Part shown: one piece after another, positions 44,517-53,109 of the stretch | Position numbering within the stretch: the stretch's first letter is position 1 | Layout: the number at the start of each line of letters is the position of its first letter | Origin: Mycolicibacterium arenosum | GTDB lineage: Bacteria; Actinomycetota; Actinomycetes; Mycobacteriales; Mycobacteriaceae | DNA: 64,000 bases | Assembly: GCF_024320865.1 (NCBI RefSeq) | Contig: NZ_JANDBD010000001.1 | Coordinates: 682,001-746,000 of the forward strand | Direction: 5' to 3' | The notes under the pieces: model-generated | What the model was told of the DNA's origin: nothing | Databases searched by the model: none | What the model saw: the letters and a program-made list of their open reading frames with translations, nothing else | Made by a program: the position numbers and the translations under genes

Positions 44517-46514
44517 GTGACCGATACGGACCTCATCACGGCTGGTAACAGCGACGACGTTGCGCTGCCCGACCCCGTGACCGCAGACACCACCGAGCAG
44601 GCAGCGCCCGCTGAGGCCGCTCCGGCCGCTGCTGTCGCCGCGAGCGACAAGGGCGGGTCTCTGACCTCCATGGTGCTGCCCGATCTGCGCGCGCTGGCCA
44701 ACACGCTGGGCGTCAAGGGCGCCTCGGCGATGCGCAAGGGCGAGCTGGTGGCCGCCATCCGCGAGCAGCGCGGTGAGTCCAACGGCCGTCCCGCCGAGGC
44801 CGCGGCCCCCGAGGCTGCAGCCCCGCAGGCCGAGGCCCCCGCACAGACCGACGCTCCCGCCGAGGGCGAGAAGCCGGTTCGGTCCCGCCGCCGGGGCGCA
44901 TCGCGCCAGGCGGGTGCGCCCGAGGCCGATGCCGCGCCGAGCGAGGCGGCTGCCGATGCCGCGCCGCAGCAGGCCGAGAAGCCCGCGAAGCAGGACAAGC
45001 CCGAGCAGTCCGACAAGGCCGATAAGTCCGACAAGGCCGATAAATCCGACAAGGCCGAGGACAAGAGCGAGGGCGGTAGGGACTCCGGCCAGCAGAAGTC
45101 CGGCGACACCAACGATCGCAATGACGGCGGCAACAACAATCGCGGCGGGAACAACAACAACCGCGGCGGTGGCAATAACAGCGGCAACAACAGCGGTGGA
45201 AACAACCGCGGTGGCGGCAACAACAACGACGACGATGACGACGACGAGGGCCGCGGCGGGCGCCGTGGCCGGCGTTTCCGCGATCGTCGTCGCCGCGGTG
45301 ACCGTCAGGGCGGTGGCGGCGAGGGTGGCGACACCGAACTTCGCGAGGACGACGTCGTGGTGCCGGTCGCCGGCATCCTCGACGTCCTCGACAACTACGC
45401 GTTCGTGCGCACCTCCGGATACCTCGCGGGCCCCAACGACGTCTACGTGTCCATGAACATGGTGCGCAAGAACGGCCTGCGCCGCGGCGACGCGGTCACC
45501 GGTGCCGTGCGCGTGGCCCGCGAGGGCGACAGCGGAGGCGGCGGCAACCAGAACCAGCGGCAGAAGTTCAACCCGCTGGTGCGGCTCGACACCGTCAACG
45601 GCGGACCGGTCGAGGCAGCCAAGAACCGTCCGGAGTTCGGCAAGCTGACCCCGCTGTACCCGAACCAGCGACTGCGTCTCGAGACCACGCCGGAGAAGCT
45701 GACCACCCGCGTGATCGATCTGATCATGCCGATCGGCAAGGGTCAGCGCGCGCTGATCGTCTCACCGCCGAAGGCCGGTAAGACGACGATCATGCAGGAC
45801 ATCGCGAACGGCGTCGCCAAGAACAACCCCGAATGCCACCTCATGGTCGTGCTCGTCGACGAGCGCCCCGAAGAGGTCACCGACATGCAGCGCTCGGTCA
45901 AGGGCGAGGTCATCGCCTCGACGTTCGACCGGCCGCCGTCAGACCACACCCAGGCGGCGGAGCTCGCCATCGAGCGCGCCAAGCGCCTCGTCGAGCAGGG
46001 CAAGGACGTCATCGTGCTGCTCGACTCGATCACCCGCCTCGGCCGCGCGTACAACAACGCGTCGCCGGCGTCGGGCCGCATCCTGTCCGGTGGCGTCGAC
46101 TCGACGGCGCTGTACCCGCCGAAGCGGTTCCTCGGCGCGGCCCGCAACATCGAGGACGGCGGATCGCTGACCATCATCGCCACGGCGATGGTCGAGACCG
46201 GCTCCACTGGTGACACGGTCATCTTCGAGGAGTTCAAGGGCACCGGTAACGCCGAGCTCAAGCTCGATCGCAAGATCGCCGAGCGCCGTGTGTTCCCGGC
46301 CGTCGACGTGAACCCCTCGGGCACTCGGAAGGACGAGCTGCTGCTGTCGCCCGACGAGTTCGCGGTCGTGCACAAGCTGCGTCGGGTGATGTCGGGTCTC
46401 GACCCGCACGCCGCCATCGACCTACTGATGAGCCAGCTGCGCAAGACGAAGACCAACTACGAGTTCCTGGTGCAGGTCTCCAAGACCACTCCGGGCAACA
46501 TGGACCACGACTAA
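44517..46514 (+). CDS. rho: Transcription termination factor Rho
   Basis: A 665-residue Rho. The N-terminal Rho-N helix region (LPDLRALANTLGVKGASAMR) is followed by a large low-complexity insert, about residues 85-275: Ala/Glu/Pro-rich, then KADKSDKADKSDKAE repeats, then a Gly/Asn-rich stretch and an Asp run. Such inserts are typical of actinobacteria and bind RNA or promote condensates. Next come the cold-shock RNA-binding domain and the ATPase core with Walker A SPPKAGKTTIM, Walker B HLMVVLVDE and the Q/R-loop region. GTG start after GGAAAGGAAA. The repeat number of the insert may vary between strains. Confidence 0.97.
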   Translation: MTDTDLITAGNSDDVALPDPVTADTTEQAAPAEAAPAAAVAASDKGGSLTSMVLPDLRALANTLGVKGASAMRKGELVAAIREQRGESNGRPAEAAAPEAAAPQAEAPAQTDAPAEGEKPVRSRRRGASRQAGAPEADAAPSEAAADAAPQQAEKPAKQDKPEQSDKADKSDKADKSDKAEDKSEGGRDSGQQKSGDTNDRNDGGNNNRGGNNNNRGGGNNSGNNSGGNNRGGGNNNDDDDDDEGRGGRRGRRFRDRRRRGDRQGGGGEGGDTELREDDVVVPVAGILDVLDNYAFVRTSGYLAGPNDVYVSMNMVRKNGLRRGDAVTGAVRVAREGDSGGGGNQNQRQKFNPLVRLDTVNGGPVEAAKNRPEFGKLTPLYPNQRLRLETTPEKLTTRVIDLIMPIGKGQRALIVSPPKAGKTTIMQDIANGVAKNNPECHLMVVLVDERPEEVTDMQRSVKGEVIASTFDRPPSDHTQAAELAIERAKRLVEQGKDVIVLLDSITRLGRAYNNASPASGRILSGGVDSTALYPPKRFLGAARNIEDGGSLTIIATAMVETGSTGDTVIFEEFKGTGNAELKLDRKIAERRVFPAVDVNPSGTRKDELLLSPDEFAVVHKLRRVMSGLDPHAAIDLLMSQLRKTKTNYEFLVQVSKTTPGNMDHD

Positions 46515-46527
46515 CACGCGAGAGAGA

Positions 46528-46554
46528 AGGCCCGCCGCGCTATGCGGCGGGCCT
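46528..46554 (+). terminator. Rho-independent-type terminator after rho
   Basis: A perfect 11-bp stem (aggcccgccgc / gcggcgggcct) with a 5-base loop, 13 bp after the rho stop and followed by ctttcg. This is one of the strongest hairpins in the window. It lies between convergent rho and TetR genes and may serve both. Confidence 0.85.
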
Positions 46555-46577
46555 CTTTCGTGTCACGCGCGCCCGAA

Positions 46578-47201
46578 TCACACGGACGGATCCGCTCGCA
46601 GCCCCGGCATCACGTAGCGCCGGACGTGCGTCAGCACCGCGTCGGAGTCGGCGGCGTCGAGGGTGTCACCGGGTACGGTTGCCAGCGAGATGATCACGCG
46701 CGCAACCCATTCCGATGCCTCGGCGATGTTCGTGTCGACGTGGACGTCGCCGGCGTCGCGGGCCGCGATCAGGTAGCGCGTCCAGAAGTCGGCGAGATCG
46801 GGAACCAGCCCCTGGACGCCGGCGCCCGCGCACGCCGCGAACTCCTCGGGCTCTTCGAGGCGAAGCTTCATCAGCAGGGCGCCCGGATCGTCGTAGGCCG
46901 TGCGACCGTGCCGGATGCCGGCGGCCAGTTGGCGATCCAGCCCATCGACCCGCTCGAGTAGGGCGTGCGCATCCGACCAGTAGGCGTTGTTCAACCGCAC
47001 GATGGCGGCGCCCAGCAGCGTCACCTTGTCGGGGAAGTGCCGGTACAGCCAGCCGCGCGACACGCCGGCGACCTCGGCGACCTCGGACACCGTCGTCGCG
47101 CGAATGCCCTTGGCGCGTAGGCACTCCTCGGCCGCGTCGATCAGTCGGTCGCGGACGCTCCTACGCACCGTCGGGGTGGTCACCGGGCGGCTCCTGGTCA
47201 T
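46578..47201 (-). CDS. TetR family transcriptional regulator
   Basis: A 207-residue TetR protein. The DNA-binding domain is DRLIDAAEECLRAKGIRATT followed by VSEVAEVAGVSRGWLYRHFPDKV; the C-terminal domain binds an unknown ligand. It is divergent from the acyl-CoA ligase gene, and a perfect 16-bp palindrome lies between them. I infer that it represses that ligase and responds to an acyl-CoA, as FadR/TetR regulators of fad genes do. Confidence 0.87.
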   Translation of the reverse strand: MTRSRPVTTPTVRRSVRDRLIDAAEECLRAKGIRATTVSEVAEVAGVSRGWLYRHFPDKVTLLGAAIVRLNNAYWSDAHALLERVDGLDRQLAAGIRHGRTAYDDPGALLMKLRLEEPEEFAACAGAGVQGLVPDLADFWTRYLIAARDAGDVHVDTNIAEASEWVARVIISLATVPGDTLDAADSDAVLTHVRRYVMPGLRADPSV

Positions 47202-47244
47202 TCCTCAGCGGGGGCGGGGGGAACGGATGCATTCTCCCAAGGGG

Positions 47245-47260
47245 CACACGGTACCGTGTG
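47245..47260. promoter_or_regulatory. Perfect 16-bp palindromic operator between TetR and acyl-CoA ligase genes
   Basis: cacacggtaccgtgtg has no mismatch and no spacer. It lies 43 bp from the TetR start and 51 bp from the ligase start, the right place for a TetR dimer that represses both. Confidence 0.75.
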
Positions 47261-47311
47261 ACGGACGGTGGTAGACACTTTTCGGAATCTGTTCACGATC
47301 AAGGTGGATCA

Positions 47312-48892
47312 ATGGCGGACACGCTGCAGCAACTGCTCCGCGAGCGGGCTGACGACGACTCGGTGGGGCTGAAGTTCGGCGAGCGGACCTGGACGTGGCG
47401 CGAGCATCTCGCGGAGGCCGCCGCTCAGGCGTCCGCGCTCATCGCCGCCGCGGATCCCGACCGTCCCCTGCACGTCGGCGCGCTGCTCGGCAACACCCCC
47501 GACATGCTGCGGGCGCTCGCGTCCGCCGGACTCGGTGGGTTCGTGCTGTGCGGCATCAACACCACTCGTCGCGGCGCGGCGCTGGCCCGCGACATCACCC
47601 GCGTCGACACCCAGATCCTGCTGGTCAATCCCGAGCATCGGAGCCTGCTCGACGGACTGGATCTGGGTGACGTCAGAGTCATCGACGTGACCAGCCCGCA
47701 GTGGGCCGCCGAGGTGGCCGCCGCGCCGCCGCTGGTGCCGCACCGGGAGTCCGCGCCCGACGACGTGTTCATGATGATCTTCACCTCGGGCACCAGCGGC
47801 GAGCCCAAGGCCGTGCAGGTTCCCCACGCCGTGGTGCTCATCGCAGGGATGGCCCTGGTGGCCAAATACGACGTCGGAACCGATGACGTCGGATACCTGT
47901 CGATGCCGCTGTTCCACTCGAACGCCGTGTACGCCGGATGGGCCGTGACGCTGGTCTCGGGTGCCGCCATGGTGCCCGCGAAGTTCTCCGCGTCGCGCTT
48001 CCTTGACGACGTGCGCCGCTACGGCGTGACGTACATGAACTACGTCGGCAAGCCGTTGGCCTACATCCTCGCCACCGAGGAGCGTCCGGACGACCACGCC
48101 AACACGCTGCGCGTCGCATTCGGCAACGAGGCCAGCGACCGCGACATCGACGAGTTCGCCCGCCGCTTCGATTGCACGGTGTGGGACGGTTTCGGCTCCA
48201 CCGAGAACGCGATCATCGTCATCCGGGAGGACGGCTGCCCGGCCGGCTCGCTGGGCAAGGGGTACCCCGGCGTGGCGATCTACCACCCGGACACCGTGAC
48301 GGAGTGCGATGTCGCGGAGTTCGACGAGCACGGCGCGCTGAGCAACGCAGATGCCGCCGTGGGGGAGTTGGTGAACACGACCGGCAGCGGACTGTTCCGC
48401 GGCTACTACAACGATCAGGCCGCCACCGACGAGCGGATCCGGCACGGCATGTACTGGTCGGGCGATCTGGCCTATCGCGACGCCGACGGCTGGATCTACT
48501 TCGCGGGCCGCAGCGCGGACTGGCTGCGGGTGGACGGCGAGAACATGGCGACCGCCCCCATCGAGCGGGTGCTGGTGCAGTTCCCTGCGGTCAGCCGCGC
48601 GGTCGTCTACGCGGTTCCCGACGAGCTTGTCGGGGACCAGGTGATGGCCGCGATCGTGCTTCGCGACGGGGCCGAGTTCGACGCGAAGGCGTTCGAGGCG
48701 TTCCTGTCGACGCACGAGGAGATGTCACCGAAGGCGTGGCCGCGGCACGTCTGGATCACCGACGAGCTGCCGACGACGGCGACGAACAAGATCCTCGAGC
48801 GCGAGCTGGTCGCCCGCGGGCTCGACGTCGAGGGCGGCGTGCTGTGGAAGCGCGACGGGTCCCACTACGCCGTCACTGATAGGGGTCGGTGA
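47312..48892 (+). CDS. Fatty acid-CoA ligase (FadD-like acyl-CoA synthetase)
   Basis: A 526-residue ANL enzyme. The phosphate loop is MIFTSGTSGEPKAVQ, the substrate motif is VWDGFGSTENA, and the A8 region is YFAGRSADWLRVDGENM; the C-terminal lysine lies in PTTATNKILERE. The ATG at 47312 follows GGTGGATCA. It would activate a fatty acid or related carboxylate to a CoA thioester. It belongs to an insert absent from the M. tuberculosis rho-rpmE interval. The 3' end overlaps the convergent MarR gene by 20 bp. Acyl chain preference unknown. Confidence 0.88.
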   Translation: MADTLQQLLRERADDDSVGLKFGERTWTWREHLAEAAAQASALIAAADPDRPLHVGALLGNTPDMLRALASAGLGGFVLCGINTTRRGAALARDITRVDTQILLVNPEHRSLLDGLDLGDVRVIDVTSPQWAAEVAAAPPLVPHRESAPDDVFMMIFTSGTSGEPKAVQVPHAVVLIAGMALVAKYDVGTDDVGYLSMPLFHSNAVYAGWAVTLVSGAAMVPAKFSASRFLDDVRRYGVTYMNYVGKPLAYILATEERPDDHANTLRVAFGNEASDRDIDEFARRFDCTVWDGFGSTENAIIVIREDGCPAGSLGKGYPGVAIYHPDTVTECDVAEFDEHGALSNADAAVGELVNTTGSGLFRGYYNDQAATDERIRHGMYWSGDLAYRDADGWIYFAGRSADWLRVDGENMATAPIERVLVQFPAVSRAVVYAVPDELVGDQVMAAIVLRDGAEFDAKAFEAFLSTHEEMSPKAWPRHVWITDELPTTATNKILERELVARGLDVEGGVLWKRDGSHYAVTDRGR

Positions 48893-49310
48893 TCTCACGC
48901 AGGGACATCAGCATGTCGCGCAGTCGGCGGTAGTCCTCCGGCCCGACGTGGGCCCGCCACTCGGCTTCGACCTTCCGCACCTCGGCGGCGGCCGCGGCGC
49001 AGAGCTTCTCGCCCCGCTCGCTGAGCACGATCAACCGCGCCCTCGCATCCGAGGGATCGGGTCGGCGTTCCACGTAGCCGCTGCGTTCGAGCTCGTCGAT
49101 CAGCGCGCCTGCGGTCTGTTTGGTCACCTGCGCCTGCTCGGCCAAATCGGTGATCCGGGTTCCAGCCGGGCTCAGTCGCTGCCCGATTCTGCACTGCGCG
49201 ATTGTGAGGTCGTCGAACCCCGCGTCGCGTAGTGCGTCCATCACGCGGGCTTCGGCGGCCCGGTGCGCGATGAACAGCAGCGTCGCGGTGTTCGGTTGAT
49301 CGTCGGCCAC
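48873..49310 (-). CDS. MarR family transcriptional regulator
   Basis: A 145-residue winged-helix regulator. LTIAQCRIGQRLSPAGTRIT begins the DNA-binding part, LAEQAQVTKQTAGALIDELE is the recognition helix, and RRPDPSDARARLIVLSERGE is the wing. It is divergent from the mycothiol-isomerase-family gene, and a perfect 8-bp-arm palindrome lies in the 66-bp gap. It overlaps the 3' end of the ligase gene by 20 bp on the opposite strand. Confidence 0.9.
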   Translation of the reverse strand: MADDQPNTATLLFIAHRAAEARVMDALRDAGFDDLTIAQCRIGQRLSPAGTRITDLAEQAQVTKQTAGALIDELERSGYVERRPDPSDARARLIVLSERGEKLCAAAAAEVRKVEAEWRAHVGPEDYRRLRDMLMSLREITDPYQ

Positions 49311-49342
49311 CCGTTGACTTTAGTACGGATCCCTGTCTATTT

Positions 49343-49361
49343 TAGTCAGGAAACCTGACTA
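49343..49361. promoter_or_regulatory. Palindromic MarR operator
   Basis: tagtcagg-aaa-cctgacta is a perfect 19-bp dyad, centred between the MarR gene and the divergent gene at 49377 and ending 15 bp before its GTG. It fits the size and symmetry of MarR sites, and I expect autoregulation plus repression of the divergent gene. Confidence 0.8.
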
Positions 49362-49376
49362 GTCGTGGAGGCTCGA

Positions 49377-49994
49377 GTGAGTGACGACGAGATCTGGCGG
49401 CACATCGATCAGCAGCGCTCCGACCTCGCTGACTTCCTCGAGACGCTCACCGCCGACCAGTGGAGCACGCCGTCGTTGTGCGACGGCTGGACCGTCCGCG
49501 ACGTCGCGGTGCACCTGACCCAGTCCGTTGCGCCGTGGCCCCGGATGGCGTTCGAAGCCGTGCGCTCGGGGTTTCGGTTCAACGCCATGGTGGCCAGGAT
49601 CGCCAGGGAGGACGCCAGCACGCCCGAGGAGGTCGTCGCGACGTTGCGAGCGATGGTCGGCGGTCGCAGGCGGCCACCGGGTACGGCGCCCGCTGACCCG
49701 CTGATGGACACGCTGGTGCACGGCCAGGACATCGCCATCCCGCTCGGCGTCAGCCGAGACATTCCGCGGCAGGCCGCGGTCCTCGCCGCCGACCGGGTGT
49801 GGACGATGGGATTCCCGTTCCACGCCAGGAAGCGGTTTCCCGGTGTCGCACTCGTCGCCGACGACGCGGACTTCCGGATCGGCGCGGGCGAACCGGTGAC
49901 CGGCGCCATCGGCGACATCCTGCTCGCGTTGGCCGGCAGGCAGGAGGGGTTGGCCGGCTTGTCGGGTCCCGTCCCGGCGGCCGCGTACCGCTGA
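49377..49994 (+). CDS. Maleylpyruvate isomerase-family / DinB-fold mycothiol-dependent protein
   Basis: A 205-residue protein with the N-terminal mycothiol-dependent maleylpyruvate isomerase fold (WSTPSLCDGWTVRDVAVHLT) and the metal-binding His in LVHGQDIAIPLG. Members use mycothiol as cofactor in isomerisation or S-transfer reactions and are numerous in mycobacteria. The GTG at 49377 follows GTGGAGG. It is under likely MarR control, which suggests a role in detoxification of an electrophile. The substrate is unknown. Confidence 0.8.
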   Translation: MSDDEIWRHIDQQRSDLADFLETLTADQWSTPSLCDGWTVRDVAVHLTQSVAPWPRMAFEAVRSGFRFNAMVARIAREDASTPEEVVATLRAMVGGRRRPPGTAPADPLMDTLVHGQDIAIPLGVSRDIPRQAAVLAADRVWTMGFPFHARKRFPGVALVADDADFRIGAGEPVTGAIGDILLALAGRQEGLAGLSGPVPAAAYR

Positions 49995-50137
49995 GAAACG
50001 CCGGAATAGCGGCCGGTCCGTCGGCGTTTATGACTCTGACGGCTGACCTGGCATAATTGCCCGTTGACACCTCGGCTCCGGTTCACGTCCGAAGACATTT
50101 CGGGCGACCCGGCGCCACTGATCAAGAGGACCAAGAA

Positions 50138-50377
50138 ATGAAATCGGGTATTCACCCCACCTACGTCGAGACCACCGTGGTCTGCGGCTGCGGCAACACC
50201 TTCCAGACTCGGAGCACCAAGGAGAGCGGCCACATCGTGGTCGAGGTCTGCTCCCAGTGCCACCCGTTCTACACCGGCAAGCAGAAGATCCTCGACAGCG
50301 GCGGCCGCGTTGCCCGCTTCGAGAAGCGCTACGGCAAGCGCAAGGCCGGTGCCGACACGGAGACCGCCGACAACTAG
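50138..50377 (+). CDS. rpmE: 50S ribosomal protein L31 (zinc-binding form)
   Basis: A 79-residue L31. The zinc ligands are present in VCGCGNTF and [14 protein letters not shown], so this is the zinc-containing (C+) paralogue rather than the zinc-independent form. The ATG at 50138 follows AAGAGGA. It lies between rho and prfA in the order known for mycobacteria, apart from the inserted block upstream. Confidence 0.97.
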   Translation: MKSGIHPTYVETTVVCGCGNTFQTRSTKESGHIVVEVCSQCHPFYTGKQKILDSGGRVARFEKRYGKRKAGADTETADN

Positions 50378-50470
50378 CTGCGTCAACGGCGCCTGATCTG
50401 TCGCATTCGCGTCAGGTTCGGGCGCCGTTGTCGTTCCACGGATGGTCCATCGCAACGCAAGGAGGTGCGC

Positions 50471-51544
50471 GTGAGCGACAACGCTCCCAGGATCGAGGCG
50501 CTGCTCGCCGAGTACACCGACCTCGAGACCCAACTCGCCGACCCCTCGTTGCATGCCGATGCGGCCGCCGCGAAGCGAGTGGGCCGACGGTTCGCCCAGG
50601 TGGCGCCGATCGTGGCGACCCACCGCAAGCTCGAGGCGGCGCGCGGCGATCTGGAGGCGGCAAGGGAACTCGCGGCCGATGACGCGTCGTTCGCCGAGGA
50701 GGTTCCCGAGCTCGAGACGCGCGTCCAGGAACTCGACACCCAGCTCACCGACCTGTTGGCCCCGCGCGACCCGCACGACGCGGACGACGTGGTGCTCGAA
50801 GTGAAATCCGGTGAGGGAGGCGAGGAGTCGGCCCTGTTCGCCGCCGACCTCGCCCGGATGTACATCCGCTACGCGGAACGCCACGGCTGGTCGGTGACCG
50901 TGCTCGACGAGACGTGGTCGGACCTCGGCGGCTACAAGGACGCCACCATCACGATCGCCAGCAAGGGCGACTCGGCCGACGGCGTCTGGTCCCGGCTGAA
51001 GTTCGAAGGCGGCGTGCACCGCGTGCAACGCGTGCCCGTCACGGAATCCCAAGGGCGCGTGCACACCTCGGCAGCCGGCGTCCTCGTCTACCCGGAACCC
51101 GAGGACGTGGCCGAGGTGCAGATCGACGAGTCCGACCTCCGCATCGACGTCTACCGGTCGTCCGGCAAGGGCGGTCAGGGCGTCAACACCACGGACTCCG
51201 CCGTCCGCATCACGCACCTGCCCACCGGGATCGTCGTCACCTGTCAGAACGAGCGTTCGCAGCTTCAGAACAAGGCGCGCGCCATGGTGGTGCTGGCGGC
51301 CCGGCTGCAGGCCCTCGCCGAAGAGCAGGCCTCGGCGGACGCGTCCGCGGACCGGGCCAGCCAGATCCGCACCGTCGACCGCAGTGAGCGCATCCGGACG
51401 TACAACTTCCCGGAGAACCGCATCGCCGACCACCGGATCAACTTCAAGGCGCACAACCTCGATCAGGTCCTCGACGGCGAGATGGACGCACTGCTCGACG
51501 CGTTGGCCGCCGCCGACAAGGAGACGAGGCTGCAGGAGGCGTGA
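50471..51544 (+). CDS. prfA: Peptide chain release factor 1
   Basis: A 357-residue RF1 that recognises UAA and UAG stop codons. The peptidyl-tRNA hydrolysis motif GGQ appears in [17 protein letters not shown]. The N-terminal coiled-coil domain and the [18 protein letters not shown] region are complete. I prefer the GTG at 50471 because AAGGAGG precedes it by 5 bases; a GTG two codons earlier overlaps that site. The stop overlaps the start of prmC, whose product methylates this factor. Confidence 0.96.
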   Translation: MSDNAPRIEALLAEYTDLETQLADPSLHADAAAAKRVGRRFAQVAPIVATHRKLEAARGDLEAARELAADDASFAEEVPELETRVQELDTQLTDLLAPRDPHDADDVVLEVKSGEGGEESALFAADLARMYIRYAERHGWSVTVLDETWSDLGGYKDATITIASKGDSADGVWSRLKFEGGVHRVQRVPVTESQGRVHTSAAGVLVYPEPEDVAEVQIDESDLRIDVYRSSGKGGQGVNTTDSAVRITHLPTGIVVTCQNERSQLQNKARAMVVLAARLQALAEEQASADASADRASQIRTVDRSERIRTYNFPENRIADHRINFKAHNLDQVLDGEMDALLDALAAADKETRLQEA

Positions 51545-52410
51545 CGGCGTCCCGGCCCGGGGCGGGCGGAAACACGCTGCGCCGCGCGATCGACGACGCC
51601 GCTCGCACGCTCCGCGAGGCGGGGATCGCCAGCGCGCGTGCCGATGCCGAGAACCTCGCCGCGCACGCCGCGGGGGTCGACCGCAGTCGGCTGATCATGG
51701 TGGAACCCGACGACGGCTTCCTCGGCCGGTACCGCGTCCTCGTCGCCGCGCGCGCCGACCGCATCCCGCTGCAGCACCTGATCGGGAGCGCGGGCTTCGG
51801 CCCGGTCACGCTGAGCGTCGGCCCCGGAGTGTTCGTGCCGCGCCCGGAAACCGAGGCACTGCTGGAATGGGCTCTCGCCCAACCGCTTCCGGATCGGCCG
51901 CTCATCGTCGACCTGTGTACCGGGTCCGGCGCGCTGGCGGTGGCGCTGGCGCACGCGCGGCCCGGTGCGCGGGTGATCGCGGTCGACGACTCCGACAGCG
52001 CCCTCGACTACGCCCGGCGGAACGCCGCCGGGGCCGCCATCGACCTGGTCGCGGCCGATGTGACCGCGCCCGGTCTGCTCGCCGCCCACGACGGCGCCGT
52101 CGACCTCATCGTCGCGAACCCGCCCTACATTCCCGAGGGTGCCGAGCTGGAACCCGAAGTAGCACAACATGATCCGCACCACGCGCTGTTCGGCGGTCCG
52201 GACGGCATGGCCGTCATCGAGCCGATCGTCGCGCACGCCCAGCGGCTGCTGCGTCGGGGGAGCGGCCGTATCGGCATCGAGCACGACGACAGCACGTCGG
52301 CCGCGACGGTCGCGGTGTTCGACCGGGCGGGGATGTTCACCGACGTGACGGCGCACCGCGACTTGACGGGTCGACCGCGGTTCGTCACGGCGACGCGGGT
52401 GAGAAGGTAG
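51541..52410 (+). CDS. prmC: Release factor glutamine methyltransferase
   Basis: A 289-residue SAM-dependent methyltransferase (HemK/PrmC) that methylates the Gln of the GGQ motif in release factors. The helical N-terminal domain is followed by the Rossmann fold with [15 protein letters not shown] and the catalytic NPPY in [10 protein letters not shown]. The GTG overlaps the prfA stop (GTGA), so enzyme and substrate are coupled. Confidence 0.96.
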   Translation: MTASRPGAGGNTLRRAIDDAARTLREAGIASARADAENLAAHAAGVDRSRLIMVEPDDGFLGRYRVLVAARADRIPLQHLIGSAGFGPVTLSVGPGVFVPRPETEALLEWALAQPLPDRPLIVDLCTGSGALAVALAHARPGARVIAVDDSDSALDYARRNAAGAAIDLVAADVTAPGLLAAHDGAVDLIVANPPYIPEGAELEPEVAQHDPHHALFGGPDGMAVIEPIVAHAQRLLRRGSGRIGIEHDDSTSAATVAVFDRAGMFTDVTAHRDLTGRPRFVTATRVRR

Positions 52411-52415
52411 GAGTC

Positions 52416-53078
52416 ATGGCAACCGAGGTTTTCGACTGCTCCGACGCCGAGCAGCGGCGGAAGGGCATCGAGACGGCGATCAGCGCTGCCAAGAGCGGGC
52501 GGTTGGTCGTGATGCCCACCGACACCGTCTACGGCATCGGCGCCGACGCCTTCGACAGCGCGGCCGTCGCCGCGCTGCTGTCCGCCAAGGGGCGCGGCAG
52601 GGACATGCCGGTGGGGGTGCTCGTCGGCTCCTGGCACACCATCGAGGGGCTGGTCTACTCCGTTCCGCCCGCTGCCCGCGAGCTCATCCGCGCCTTCTGG
52701 CCCGGTGCCCTGAGCCTCGTCGTGCGCCAGGCGCCGTCGCTGCAGTGGGATCTGGGCGACGCCAACGGGACCGTGATGCTGCGCATGCCGCTGCATCCCG
52801 TCGCGATCGAACTGCTCCGCGAGGTCGGGCCCATGGCGGTGTCCAGTGCCAACGTCTCGGGCCGCCCGGCGGCAGTGACCGCGGCCGATGCCCGCGACCA
52901 ACTCGGCGATCTCGTCAGCGTGTACCTCGAGGCGGGCACGTCGGTCAACGAGGCGGCGTCGACGATCGTCGACCTGACCGGTGCGCAGCCCCGCGTCCTG
53001 CGCGAGGGCCCGGTGACGGCCGCGCAGGTGGCCGAGGTCCTCGGCGTCGAGGCTGATTCCCTCTCGGCGGCCGACTGA
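52416..53078 (+). CDS. tsaC: L-threonylcarbamoyladenylate synthase (Sua5/YrdC family)
   Basis: A 220-residue YrdC-fold enzyme that makes threonylcarbamoyl-AMP for the t6A modification of ANN-decoding tRNAs. The motif VVMPTDTVYGIGADAF begins the fold, FWPGALSLVVR and SSANVSGRPAA follow, and the C-terminal part lacks the longer Sua5 domain. It lies 5 bp after prmC. The corresponding M. tuberculosis gene, as I recall, is Rv1301. Confidence 0.92.
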   Translation: MATEVFDCSDAEQRRKGIETAISAAKSGRLVVMPTDTVYGIGADAFDSAAVAALLSAKGRGRDMPVGVLVGSWHTIEGLVYSVPPAARELIRAFWPGALSLVVRQAPSLQWDLGDANGTVMLRMPLHPVAIELLREVGPMAVSSANVSGRPAAVTAADARDQLGDLVSVYLEAGTSVNEAASTIVDLTGAQPRVLREGPVTAAQVAEVLGVEADSLSAAD

Positions 53079-53109
53079 CCACTCAGCTTCGTCAAGTACG
53101 GTTCTTCGA

